Source: QHXQ01 sp038322995 (GTDB lineage Bacteria; Acidobacteriota; Blastocatellia; Pyrinomonadales; Pyrinomonadaceae). Taken from it: 46,407 bases of DNA. Shown here in pieces: positions 33,544 to 41,779 of this stretch. Every line of letters begins with the position of its first letter. The first letter of the stretch is position 1. Below the pieces are notes generated by a model. The model had not been told where the DNA came from. It saw only the letters and a program-made list of their open reading frames with translations, and did no database searches. The stretch is from contig JBBQGM010000038.1 in the NCBI GenBank assembly GCA_038322995.1, positions 1-46,407 of the forward strand. Reading direction: 5' to 3'. The translations under genes were made by a program, and so were the position numbers.

Positions 33544-35409
33544 TCAGCGCACGACGCTGATGCCGATCAGTTGTTGCCCTTCGATGACGAACTCAGCGGG
33601 CGGCAGTTCTTCTTCATAAATCGGCGAGAGCATGGTCGCGGTGAAACCGCCGGAGGTGCGGTCGCTGTTGAGCGTGGCGACGACGGAGGGCGGCAGGCTC
33701 GGCAGTTCGGCCGTGCCGATCATCGCGCCCGGCGTGATGCGAAACAGTTTGACGTATAACCGGTCGTTCTTCTTGATCTTATTGATCGCGCTGACAAGCT
33801 GAGCCAAATCTTTCGGCACGAAAGCCTGCGCGGCGGAAGCCTGTTGCAGCGCGCCGCCATCGCCGACGAAGAGGACGAGTTGCCCGAGCGGTACGTCCGC
33901 CGGAATCTTGAACGGGATGCGTTGAACGAACTGCCGGCCCGAATCCGTGCGCACGTAAGCTTGCACTTCCATCGCGTCGCCGCGTCTGACCTCGGTGCGG
34001 TCAAGCGCGATGCGGTCGAGCGAGGCCGCGCGCCGGTCGTCGGTCGAGGTGATGTCGAGCGTGATCGGGCCGAGCTCCACGTTCTCGAAGCCGCTCGTCA
34101 TGAGCGCGGCGACGGGGGCAGCGACCGAACCCGCAGCTTGGATGCCTGCGGTCTGCGACGAGAAGCGCCGTTCGATTTCCACCGGGGGCTGGCCGACGAC
34201 GTTAATGCGCCCGCGCACGCTGATTGTCGAATCGCCAAGACTGCGCTCTGACGCTTGAATCGTGCTGAAGATGGTGATGTTCAAGAGCAGCGGTGTCAGG
34301 AATTGATCACTGGCGACTTCGTAGGTGTATTTGTCCGTCCGGTCGCGGCTCGTGTGCAGATTGATTGTGACCGGGATCATCTTGGGCGCGTGGCCGAGTT
34401 GACCGTAGATGCCGGTGGCGCGATCCTGCGAGATCGAACCGACCATCCGACCGGGCGCGGCCAGTTTGAACGAGTTGTTGACGTTCGGGATGACGGTGAC
34501 GACCGACGCTTCGGTCATGGGCATGTCGGCCGCGCCGAGACCGAGAAACGGATGCCCGAAGGCGTAAATACGCTCGCCATCGCGGAATGTGACTGTGCCT
34601 GAAGCGGCGAGCGAATAGTCGCCGCGCACGAGTTGCACACTGATGGACGTGCCCGGCGCAAGCGTGTTCTCGTTGCTCGGCGCGAGCGCGGTGATGGCCG
34701 CCGCGCTGCCAAGGCCCGCGACCGGCAACAGGCCGTTCGCTTGCAGTTGCGGCGCAAAGCGCGCGAGCGCGTCGTTCGTGATGCCGCTAAAGACAAGCGG
34801 CGTGGCGATGGGCGCGATTTGTTGCCCGATGAAGGGCAGGAGCGGCGACCCCGCGCTGACTGGCGCGAACAGCATCCCGCCCGCAACCATCGACTTCGGC
34901 CAGTTGAGTTGCAGCTCGGTGCCGGCTAGTTTGGCGAACGAGATGGTATGCGGCTCGTGTGCCTCGGTGGTCGTGCCGGCGTCGCGCGCGAAGATGCTAA
35001 GCATCTCGTTGATCGGCGTGATGCCGCAAATCGGCTCTTTGGAGAACGGGAAGCTGAAGGCAATCGCGCCGACAAGTTTGCCGCCGATATAGACGGGCGA
35101 ACCGGACATGCCGGCGAAGACGCCCGTGCGCTCCGCATTCGCGCCGGACAACCGCGCGATGATCGCCGATTGACGTGGGCCCGGAAAACCGCCTAACACG
35201 CCCAACACTTCGACGCCGAACTCTTCCGGCTCAGTGCCGCTAAAGACCGTGCGCGCCACGCCCTTCATGCCGGGGCGCACGTCTTCAATCGGCAACAGGC
35301 GCGCGTCCGCGCTCGGCGTCTGCGCGGCTTTACTCTGCGCCGCCAACGGAGTGGCGGCAGCAAACGAAACCAGCGTCAGCGCCAACACGGCCAACAAGCT
35401 TTTCTTCAT
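33544..35409 (-). CDS. Exported SpoIVB-type (S55) peptidase domain protein
   Basis: A 621-residue exported protein. The signal peptide is MKKSLLAVLALTLVSFAAATPLAAQ. The S55 domain runs over about the first 240 residues: LPIEDVRPGMKGVARTVFSG, then GVFAGMSGSPVYIGGKLVGAIAF containing the predicted serine nucleophile, and GITPINEML. Further parts (DGERIYAFGHPFLGLG) match the family. The C-terminal half is beta-rich and unassigned. SpoIVB is a signalling protease in spore formers; this organism shows no other sporulation genes here. AAGGTGA precedes ATG 35409. Confidence 0.86.
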   Translation of the reverse strand: MKKSLLAVLALTLVSFAAATPLAAQSKAAQTPSADARLLPIEDVRPGMKGVARTVFSGTEPEEFGVEVLGVLGGFPGPRQSAIIARLSGANAERTGVFAGMSGSPVYIGGKLVGAIAFSFPFSKEPICGITPINEMLSIFARDAGTTTEAHEPHTISFAKLAGTELQLNWPKSMVAGGMLFAPVSAGSPLLPFIGQQIAPIATPLVFSGITNDALARFAPQLQANGLLPVAGLGSAAAITALAPSNENTLAPGTSISVQLVRGDYSLAASGTVTFRDGERIYAFGHPFLGLGAADMPMTEASVVTVIPNVNNSFKLAAPGRMVGSISQDRATGIYGQLGHAPKMIPVTINLHTSRDRTDKYTYEVASDQFLTPLLLNITIFSTIQASERSLGDSTISVRGRINVVGQPPVEIERRFSSQTAGIQAAGSVAAPVAALMTSGFENVELGPITLDITSTDDRRAASLDRIALDRTEVRRGDAMEVQAYVRTDSGRQFVQRIPFKIPADVPLGQLVLFVGDGGALQQASAAQAFVPKDLAQLVSAINKIKKNDRLYVKLFRITPGAMIGTAELPSLPPSVVATLNSDRTSGGFTATMLSPIYEEELPPAEFVIEGQQLIGISVVR

Positions 35410-35572
35410 CGAGTCACCTTGAAATTTCACGAGCGGCATAACATATTCCTGCGGTCGCATTAAGCATTGGAAGCCGACGGCTTATACCGTGGGCCTATAT
35501 TTATGACTATACGTGTCGTTTTCTCCGCTGGTCAAGCACTAGGGATTTAGATGCCGGGAATTGGCTTTCTGT

Positions 35573-35690
35573 GCTTGGTTATTTGCGCTTGGTTATTCGC
35601 CCCTGGATCAGGCGCACAGCGATGAGGCACAAGCTAAGTCAAGGCGTCCTTAAGGCGAATAGCCAATACTCGATAACCAATAACAAACCT
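35573..35690. repeat. Palindromic intergenic repeat before mobA
   Basis: TTGGTTATTCGCC (35589-35601) faces GGCGAATAGCCAA (35654-35666), one mismatch. Flanking sub-repeats (CTTGGTTATT twice; ATAACCAATAAC) extend it. It fills most of the 346-base gap between the S55 gene and mobA. Confidence 0.45.
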
Positions 35691-35755
35691 CGGCTTTTCT
35701 TTCGTCTTGTCGCTCCCCTACGCCGCGTGCTAACGTGCCGGGACGTTACAATTTT

Positions 35756-36352
35756 ATGTTTGAGATCGAGGGGTTCATTCTGGCGGGCGGCAAGTCGAGC
35801 CGGATGGGACAGGACAAGGCGCGTTTGCGTTTGGGCGACGAGACTTTCGTCGCGCGTATCGCGCACGCGCTCGGCGCGATCACAGCGCAAGTCAGTCTTG
35901 TCAGCGCGCGGCCCGACAGCGCGGGGTTGAGTTTGCCCGTCGTGCCTGATCTTTTCCCCGACTGCGGCGCGCTCGGTGGCTTGCACGCCGCGCTCGCTGC
36001 CTGTTGCGCACCGTGGGCGGCGGTTGTCTCTTGCGATCTACCATTCGTCACGCGCGCGTTATGGCAGCGACTGGCGACGCTACGCGCGCATGAGTTTGAC
36101 GTGGTCGCGCCCGTGCAGGCGGATGGCCGCGCCCAACCACTCTGCGCGCTCTATGCGCCTGCCGCGTGTCTGGCCCGCAGCGAGCAGATGCTGCGCACCG
36201 GCGAGTTGCGCCCGCGCCGGTTGCTGCAACAAGTTCGCACGCGCTGGGTCGCGCCCGCCGAGTTAATTGATTTGACTGACGCGGAGCTACTGTTTATGAA
36301 CATCAACACACCCGCAGACTACAACGCAGCCAGACTGAAGGTGCGGGATTGA
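35756..36352 (+). CDS. mobA: Molybdenum cofactor guanylyltransferase MobA
   Basis: A 198-residue nucleotidyltransferase that adds GMP to molybdopterin. FILAGGKSSRMGQDKARL is the GTP-binding signature, VVPDLFPDCGALGGLHAAL and VVSCDLPFVTRALW (metal Asp) follow, and MNINTPADY ends the domain. ATG 35756 is used; a GTG seven codons upstream is possible, and neither has a good ribosome binding site. No other molybdopterin gene adjoins, though a MoeB-like domain lies at 9259-10725. Confidence 0.92.
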   Translation: MFEIEGFILAGGKSSRMGQDKARLRLGDETFVARIAHALGAITAQVSLVSARPDSAGLSLPVVPDLFPDCGALGGLHAALAACCAPWAAVVSCDLPFVTRALWQRLATLRAHEFDVVAPVQADGRAQPLCALYAPAACLARSEQMLRTGELRPRRLLQQVRTRWVAPAELIDLTDAELLFMNINTPADYNAARLKVRD

Positions 36353-36512
36353 ACGAGCGCAAGTTCGCTGTTTGTGGCCGATTATTCGTTGGGTTGCGCG
36401 CACGCAGCCGACGCGACCTTTGGACTGTTCGCTCTTAAGCACAAACAACGGGCAGGTATTCACACATCCTTCGTCCTTGCTTTTCCTCTTTCATACTCCA
36501 TAATTGCTGCCA

Positions 36513-37478
36513 ATGCTGAGGCGACGCAGAGCCGGACGAAAACTGCTGGGCACATTGCTGCCCGTCGCGGCGCTATTGGCGCTCGGCTTGTGCAGTTGGG
36601 TCGGGTGGCTCGTGTATAGGGTGGCGCACCCGCCACAGCATCCGTATCTCGTCACGCCGGACAAATATTTTGTGCCGATCAAAGCGACCGACGAGCATTG
36701 GCATAACGCGGATGGCACAGCGGCGCGCGGTTGGTTGCTGCGCGGTGCGGAAGGCGCACCGGCGGTCGTATTGCTGCATGGCTACGGCGCGGATCGCTCG
36801 TGGCTCTTAAACCTCGGCGTCAAGATCAACGAGGCGACAAACTGCACAGTGCTCTGGCCCGATCTGCGCGGACACGGCGAACACCCGCTCGTCTCAACCA
36901 CCTCGTTCGGCACACTCGAAGCCGCGGATGTGCGCGCTGCCCTCGCCTTTCTGCACGCGCTCAAGACAACGCAGGGCCACACGCTCGTCGGCCCGCGCAC
37001 AGGCCTCTACGGCGTCGAACTCGGCGCATACACCGCGCTCCTCTTCAGCGCACAGGCAGCGGCCGAGGAACGCCCGCAGGCGCTCGTACTCGACTCGCCG
37101 CCCGCGACACCCGACGCGCTCCTCGATGCCGCATTAAACGAGCGCATCAATCTGAGCAATAATCTCGCACAGGCGCTCGCACGCTCCGGCACACGCCTCT
37201 ACTTCCTCGGTCGTTATCACAACGCGCCGGCCTGCTCGCTCGCCGCGATATTGGCCGACGAGCATGTGCTTTTGCTCACCGGCGCGGATGCTGGCTATTT
37301 GCGAGCCTCGACCATCGCGCTCGCGCAGTGCTTCCCCACCTCGACGCACGCCGAACTGCTCGGCGACCTACCGCTCACCGGCCGCAACACCGCTTCCGCC
37401 CCCGGCGAACAGGGCGAAGCCTACGACCGGCGCGTCATAGACTTTTTTGATCGCGCCCTGCGCGCAAAAAGCCGGTGA
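36513..37478 (+). CDS. Membrane-anchored alpha/beta hydrolase with Glu at the nucleophile position
   Basis: A 321-residue protein: a basic N-terminus, one membrane segment (about 13-36), then an alpha/beta-hydrolase domain. VVLLHGYGADRS is the oxyanion strand-loop and VLWPDLRGHGEH is the usual next strand. The nucleophile elbow reads LYGVELGAYTALL, so the expected GxSxG serine is E169. VLDSPPATPD occupies the acid-region strand. The fold is clear, but ordinary serine-esterase chemistry is unlikely. A TTG nine bases earlier is an alternative start. Confidence 0.82.
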   Translation: MLRRRRAGRKLLGTLLPVAALLALGLCSWVGWLVYRVAHPPQHPYLVTPDKYFVPIKATDEHWHNADGTAARGWLLRGAEGAPAVVLLHGYGADRSWLLNLGVKINEATNCTVLWPDLRGHGEHPLVSTTSFGTLEAADVRAALAFLHALKTTQGHTLVGPRTGLYGVELGAYTALLFSAQAAAEERPQALVLDSPPATPDALLDAALNERINLSNNLAQALARSGTRLYFLGRYHNAPACSLAAILADEHVLLLTGADAGYLRASTIALAQCFPTSTHAELLGDLPLTGRNTASAPGEQGEAYDRRVIDFFDRALRAKSR

Positions 37479-37528
37479 GCACGCGGCAGTAAAGCACCCA
37501 CGACATGATTGAGCAGCAATCGTAATTT

Positions 37529-39160
37529 CTAACGCACACGGACAGCTACGAGCGCAACTGCCCCGTTCACACCGAGCATTTCGCTGGTGAGATATGAAGT
37601 GTCGGTCAACTGCCGGACGTGTTCGACGGGCACGATGATCAGCACCGGGCCGCCCTGTGCCTGCGCGACGGCGTAGACCTCACCGGGGCCTTCGAGTTTG
37701 CGCGGCTCGCCGTTCGCGTCGTAGCCGAGGCGGTCGGCGGCGTAGAACTCCGCCGTGCGGTCAATCGTGTGTAAGCCGTAGACAGGTGCATGCGCGTAGC
37801 CACGCGCTGCGGCCATTTGCAGCAGATCGCGCACGGATTCGCGGCGTGTTGCGGGCGCGAGCGCACAGGCCGCAATCATGACGACCGTCAAAAGGGCCGT
37901 GCCCACAGTGCCCCAACCACCAAGCCGCCGCCACGCGGGCCATACTAACGCGCAGACGCCGATTAGCAGCGCGGGCGCGGCGACAAGCAACGCGCAACTC
38001 ACGCCGACCGATTGCATGCGTGCGTTGTAAACGAGGACGCTCCCGGCGAAAATTAACAGCAACAGGCCCGTCGCGCGCATCGTCCGTTGCCCGCCCTCGT
38101 CGCGCAGATACCGCGCTACCTGCTCGCCCGCGAGCAACGCTGCGCCCGGCAGCGCAGGCAAAATGTAACCCGGCAACTTCGAGCTGGAGAGCGAGAAGAA
38201 CGCGACCGGCGCGACGAGCCACGCGAGCGCGAACACGCGCAGCACGTCCAACGGCTCGTTCCCGCGCCAACGCCATGCACGCACACCCGCCAACGCCGTC
38301 GCCAGATACGCCGTCCACGGCAGCGCGATGACTGCCAGCACGGGCAGATAGAAATAAAACGGTTGCGGGTGGTGATACTTGTTTGAGACGTAGCGCGCGA
38401 AGTGGTGTTGCACAAAGAACTGGTCAATGAATGGCCAACCGTTTCGCGCGATCACGGGCGCGTACCAGACAGCCGCGACCAACAGCATGAGCGGCACGCC
38501 CCAGGGTACGCTCAACCAGATGTCGGGTCGCTTACGGCGCAGCAAGTAGTACAGCCCAATCACCCCGACCGGCAGGACGATGCCCAGCAACCCCTTCGCC
38601 AGCAGCCCCACGCCCATGCAACCGTAGAAGCCCGCAAGCAACAGTCGCCGTGTCCGCCGCTCGCGCGTGCCCAACTCGGCGGCGCAAAAACAACCGAGCG
38701 CGCCCGTCGTGGCGAGAGTGATGTAGATGTCGAAATTGAGGGCGCGCGAGAAGACCATCAACCCTGCCGTCGAAGCGAGCGTCGCCGTCACGGCCAACGT
38801 CAAGCCGCGCGCTTCGCCGCCCGCCCGCGCTTCAACCTGCCGGGCCAGCCAGCCCAATAACAGCACCGTTAGTAATCCCGCGCAGGCTGCGCCCACACGC
38901 GCCGACCACTCCGACACGCCGAACAGTTTGAAACTCATTATCGCGCCCCAGTACCCGAGCGCAGGCTTTTCAAACCACGTGTGCCCGCCGAGCGTCGGCG
39001 TGACCAGGTCGCCATGCACGTACATCTCGCGCGCCACTTCGGCATAGCGCGGCTCGTCCGACCCGATGAGCGGCGCGCGGCCCAACCCGTAGCCGTAACA
39101 GATAGCAATCACAAGCAGCAGCAAAAGCAAGCCGCGCTTGGCAAGCGTCGAACGTTGCAA
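37529..39160 (-). CDS. ArnT/PMT-family membrane glycosyltransferase (GT-C)
   Basis: A 543-residue polytopic membrane protein with about eleven or twelve hydrophobic segments. GSDEPRYAEVAREM after the first segment is the GT39/ArnT catalytic acidic loop. GHTWFEKPALGYWG, FSRALNFDIYITLATTGAL and SKLPGYILPALPGAALL fit ArnT-like undecaprenyl-phosphate-sugar transferases that decorate lipid A or glycans. The C-terminal part (about 440-540) is a soluble periplasmic domain. Sugar and acceptor are unknown. It is convergent with the hydrolase gene. Confidence 0.88.
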   Translation of the reverse strand: MQRSTLAKRGLLLLLLVIAICYGYGLGRAPLIGSDEPRYAEVAREMYVHGDLVTPTLGGHTWFEKPALGYWGAIMSFKLFGVSEWSARVGAACAGLLTVLLLGWLARQVEARAGGEARGLTLAVTATLASTAGLMVFSRALNFDIYITLATTGALGCFCAAELGTRERRTRRLLLAGFYGCMGVGLLAKGLLGIVLPVGVIGLYYLLRRKRPDIWLSVPWGVPLMLLVAAVWYAPVIARNGWPFIDQFFVQHHFARYVSNKYHHPQPFYFYLPVLAVIALPWTAYLATALAGVRAWRWRGNEPLDVLRVFALAWLVAPVAFFSLSSSKLPGYILPALPGAALLAGEQVARYLRDEGGQRTMRATGLLLLIFAGSVLVYNARMQSVGVSCALLVAAPALLIGVCALVWPAWRRLGGWGTVGTALLTVVMIAACALAPATRRESVRDLLQMAAARGYAHAPVYGLHTIDRTAEFYAADRLGYDANGEPRKLEGPGEVYAVAQAQGGPVLIIVPVEHVRQLTDTSYLTSEMLGVNGAVALVAVRVR

Positions 39161-39177
39161 GTATAGTCACCCCGAAA

Positions 39178-39220
39178 CAGTTTTCAGTCTTGAACAGTTT
39201 TCAGTCTTCAGTTTTCAGTT
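39178..39220. repeat. CAGTTTTCAGT tandem repeat, left flank of the MITE
   Basis: CAGTTTTCAGTCTT occurs at 39178-39191 and 39195-39208 and a shorter copy follows at 39209-39220. Inverted copies lie at 39492-39522, on the other side of the MITE-like element. Confidence 0.65.
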
Positions 39221-39302
39221 GTTGCTCAACTACGCGCACAAGTCAGCGAGTATCGGCGATGCGTAGCCATTGTTCAAACCGCCGCTTGCACCTCAGCGCG
39301 CA

Positions 39303-39478
39303 CTAGGTTCTGTTGACATAGCGAGCAGACGATGGCGGGGCAGAAGAATTATCCACGAAGCCACACGAAACAAAGACAGGAAACAAAACCGATCTGCGTT
39401 TCGGGTGCTTTGCTTTGTATTGTTTCGTGTGAATTCGTGGATAAATCCCTTTCTTTTCCTTATGTCAACAGAACTTAG
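39303..39478. mobile_element. MITE-like element, 176 bp, with 18-bp terminal inverted repeats
   Basis: CTAGGTTCTGTTGACATA (39303-39320) and TATGTCAACAGAACTTAG (39461-39478) are inverted copies with one mismatch. Inside, 39349-39372 and 39421-39444 form a second inverted pair (TTATCCACGAA...TTCGTGGATAA). There is no coding sequence. TA stands two bases inside each outer end, compatible with a TA target site. No full-length partner transposase occurs in the window. Confidence 0.65.
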
Positions 39479-39491
39479 CAACAATCGAGCG

Positions 39492-39522
39492 ACTGAAAAC
39501 TAAAAACTGAAAACTGAAAACT
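39492..39522. repeat. ACTGAAAACT tandem repeat, right flank of the MITE
   Basis: Three or four copies of a (A)ACTGAAAACT unit, inverse of the left-flank repeat. It runs to within five bases of the Gfo/Idh start codon and so occupies its ribosome binding site region. Confidence 0.65.
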
Positions 39523-39526
39523 ATTC

Positions 39527-40507
39527 ATGCCTCTACGCACCGCCGTCATCGGTACAGGCCATCTCGGCCGCCAACATGCGCGCATCCATGCGGCGCTCGC
39601 CGCCGAAGGACGCACGGAGTTCGTCGCCGCGTGCGATGTCAACGAAGCGACGGCTCGCGCCATCGCCGCCGAGCGCGCGACCGAGTGGGCCACCGATTGG
39701 CGTTCGCTGCGCGGGCGGGTCGATGCGGTCAGCTTGGCCGTGCCGACCGAGGCGCATGCCGAGATCGCCTGCGCGCTGCTGGCTGCGGGCGTGCATGTGC
39801 TCGTCGAGAAACCCATCGCGCGCACGCTCGCCGAAGCTGACGAGATGATCGCGGCGGCCGCACGCGGCAGCGCGCAACTCATGGTCGGCCACCTCGAACG
39901 CTTCAACCCCGCGCTCACGGCCCTGCGCCCGCACGTCCACGCACCCATCTATTTCGAGATACATCGCGTCGGCGAGTTCACCGCCCGCTCGCTCGACATA
40001 GATGTCGTGCTTGACTTGATGATCCATGATCTCGACATCGTCCAATGGCTCGTCGGCGCGGACGTTGAAGTGACGGACGTGCGCGCCGTCGGCCTGCCGA
40101 TCCTGACTGATCGCGTGGACGCGGCGAATGCGCGGCTTGAATTTGCGACGGGCGCGGTGGCCAACATCACCGCCTCGCGCGTCGGCACGGAGAAGATACG
40201 CAAGATGCGTTTCTTCCAGCCGCACGACTACATCGCCGTGGACTACGCCACGCGCCACGCCTCGATCAGCAGCCTCGCGCCGCCCGCCGCCGGAGCCACG
40301 CGCCCCGGTGTCCAACAACGCATCCTTGAGATCGCCGACACCGAACCGCTCCGCGCCGAGATCGAAGCGTTCCTCCACGCCATCGAGACGAAGCAACCGC
40401 CGCCCATCACCGGCGCGGACGGTCGCCGCGCCCTCGCCCTCGCCCTCCGCACCCTCGAACGCATCCACGAAAAAGCCGCGCGCGTCGGCGTGCATACGGT
40501 CAGGTAA
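39527..40507 (+). CDS. Gfo/Idh/MocA-family oxidoreductase (possible GnnA-like)
   Basis: A 326-residue NAD(P)-dependent oxidoreductase. The Rossmann motif is AVIGTGHLGRQHARIH; VDAVSLAVPTEAHAEIA and VLVEKPIARTL (the EKP lysine) are standard, and LMVGHLERFNPAL opens the C-terminal domain. HRVGEFTARSLDIDVVLDLMIHDLDIVQWL carries the catalytic-region Asp/His. This subgroup often accompanies lpx genes and includes GnnA, which oxidises UDP-GlcNAc for 3-amino lipid A; that assignment is tentative because no lpx gene adjoins. No Shine-Dalgarno sequence: a repeat ends five bases before ATG 39527. Confidence 0.87.
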   Translation: MPLRTAVIGTGHLGRQHARIHAALAAEGRTEFVAACDVNEATARAIAAERATEWATDWRSLRGRVDAVSLAVPTEAHAEIACALLAAGVHVLVEKPIARTLAEADEMIAAAARGSAQLMVGHLERFNPALTALRPHVHAPIYFEIHRVGEFTARSLDIDVVLDLMIHDLDIVQWLVGADVEVTDVRAVGLPILTDRVDAANARLEFATGAVANITASRVGTEKIRKMRFFQPHDYIAVDYATRHASISSLAPPAAGATRPGVQQRILEIADTEPLRAEIEAFLHAIETKQPPPITGADGRRALALALRTLERIHEKAARVGVHTVR

Positions 40508-40525
40508 GAAACATTCGAGCCGATT

Positions 40526-40642
40526 AACCACAAAGACACGAAGGGCACAAAGGAAATGATGAATGCAAGGCAGGCGCTCTTAATTCATCACTCATCGTTT
40601 ATCATTCTGCATTTTCTTTGTGCCCTTCGTGTCTTTGTGGTT
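40526..40642. repeat. Palindromic repeat with 27-bp perfect inverted arms
   Basis: The arms 40526-40552 and 40616-40642 are exact inverse copies (core ACAAAGACACGAAGGGCACA). The 63-base interior has weaker inverted similarity (ATGATGAATGCA against TGCATTCATCA-like text). It fills the gap between the Gfo/Idh gene and the serine hydrolase and may act as a transcription barrier. Confidence 0.85.
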
Positions 40643-40654
40643 TGATCTTCCGGC

Positions 40655-41779
40655 ATGGCACAACCCGAAGCACAAATCTCCGCGCTGCTCGCCCGACGCA
40701 TCGCGGCCGGCGACTTTCCTTCCGCCGTCTATCTCGTCGCGGCCGGCGGGCGCACGCGCTTCAGTGACGCACTCGGCGACGCCGTGCGCGAGCCTGCGCG
40801 CCATGCGGCCACGCGCGCCACGATCTACGATCTCGCGTCGCTCACGAAACCGCTCGTCACGGGTCTGCTCTGCGCGCAGTTGATCGCGCGCGGCGCACTT
40901 GCGCTTGATCAGCCGGTCGCGCATTACCTATTGGAGTTCGCACACGCGGATAAGGCTGTTATCACCATCCGTCAACTGCTGACGCATACATCGGGCCTGC
41001 CCGCGTGGCGACCGCTCTATGCGCTGACAGACAAAACACGCGCACGCTCGCTCGCAGTGATCGCGGCGCAGTCGCTTGAATACACACCGGGCACGCGCGT
41101 GCTGTATAGCGATCTCGGCTTCATCACGTTGGGGCTGTTGCTCGAACGCATTATGGGCGCGCGCCTCGCGGAGTTAGCGCAACGCGAAATCTTCGCGCCG
41201 CTCGGCTTGCAACACACATTTTTTAATCCGGCCGCCGCACAGACCGGCATCGCCGCCAGCGAGTCGGCGGGCAACGCCTACGAGCGCGAGATGTGTGGTG
41301 ACAAACTGCTCGACGCGCGTTGCTTGCGCTCGTATCCGCTCTGGGGCGAAGTCCACGACGGCAACGCATATTTTCTCGGCGGCGCGGCCGGGCACGCCGG
41401 GCTCTTCTCGAACGCGGACGAAACCTGCACGCTCGCCGAACAGTTCATCGCCGGCCGCTCGCGCCTGCTCAACGCTGAAACGTGCGCGCTCTTTCGTACT
41501 AACCTGACGCGCGGTCTCAACGAAGCGCGCTCGCTCGCGTGGCAACTCGCGGCGACGCCAGACTCGACGGCCGGCGCGGCGCTCCCGCCCGACAGTTTCG
41601 GTCATCTCGGCTTCACCGGCACGAGTTGTTGGCTTGACGCAGGTCGCGAACGCATCTTTATCCTGCTCACCAACCGCACGCACGCGCACGCGCTCCCCTT
41701 CGTCAACATCAACAGCACGCGCCGGCAGTTTCATGCTCGCGCCGTCGCCGCGCTCGACCAAGCGAACGGAGAGAATTAA
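40655..41779 (+). CDS. Serine hydrolase of the beta-lactamase class C fold
   Basis: A 374-residue protein of the penicillin-binding/esterase group. The catalytic SxxK is in LASLTKPLVTGLL, the YxN-like element is YSDLGFITLGLLLE, and the KTG-equivalent is LGFTGTSCW. QLLTHTSGLPAW is the usual following helix. No signal peptide is visible, so it is probably cytoplasmic, or its start is mis-set. Members include esterases, D-amino peptidases and peptidoglycan-acting enzymes; beta-lactam resistance should not be assumed. chrA starts directly after its stop. Confidence 0.88.
   Translation: MAQPEAQISALLARRIAAGDFPSAVYLVAAGGRTRFSDALGDAVREPARHAATRATIYDLASLTKPLVTGLLCAQLIARGALALDQPVAHYLLEFAHADKAVITIRQLLTHTSGLPAWRPLYALTDKTRARSLAVIAAQSLEYTPGTRVLYSDLGFITLGLLLERIMGARLAELAQREIFAPLGLQHTFFNPAAAQTGIAASESAGNAYEREMCGDKLLDARCLRSYPLWGEVHDGNAYFLGGAAGHAGLFSNADETCTLAEQFIAGRSRLLNAETCALFRTNLTRGLNEARSLAWQLAATPDSTAGAALPPDSFGHLGFTGTSCWLDAGRERIFILLTNRTHAHALPFVNINSTRRQFHARAVAALDQANGEN

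Noticed and set aside
39533..40531. 332-codon minus-strand frame opposite the Gfo/Idh gene
   Set aside because: The plus strand encodes a complete oxidoreductase; the antisense product is Gly/Arg/Ala-rich without recognisable motifs.
40655..41779. Beta-lactamase
   Set aside because: Class C-fold motifs are present, but there is no signal peptide and the YxN motif reads YSD, so serine hydrolase is the safer name.
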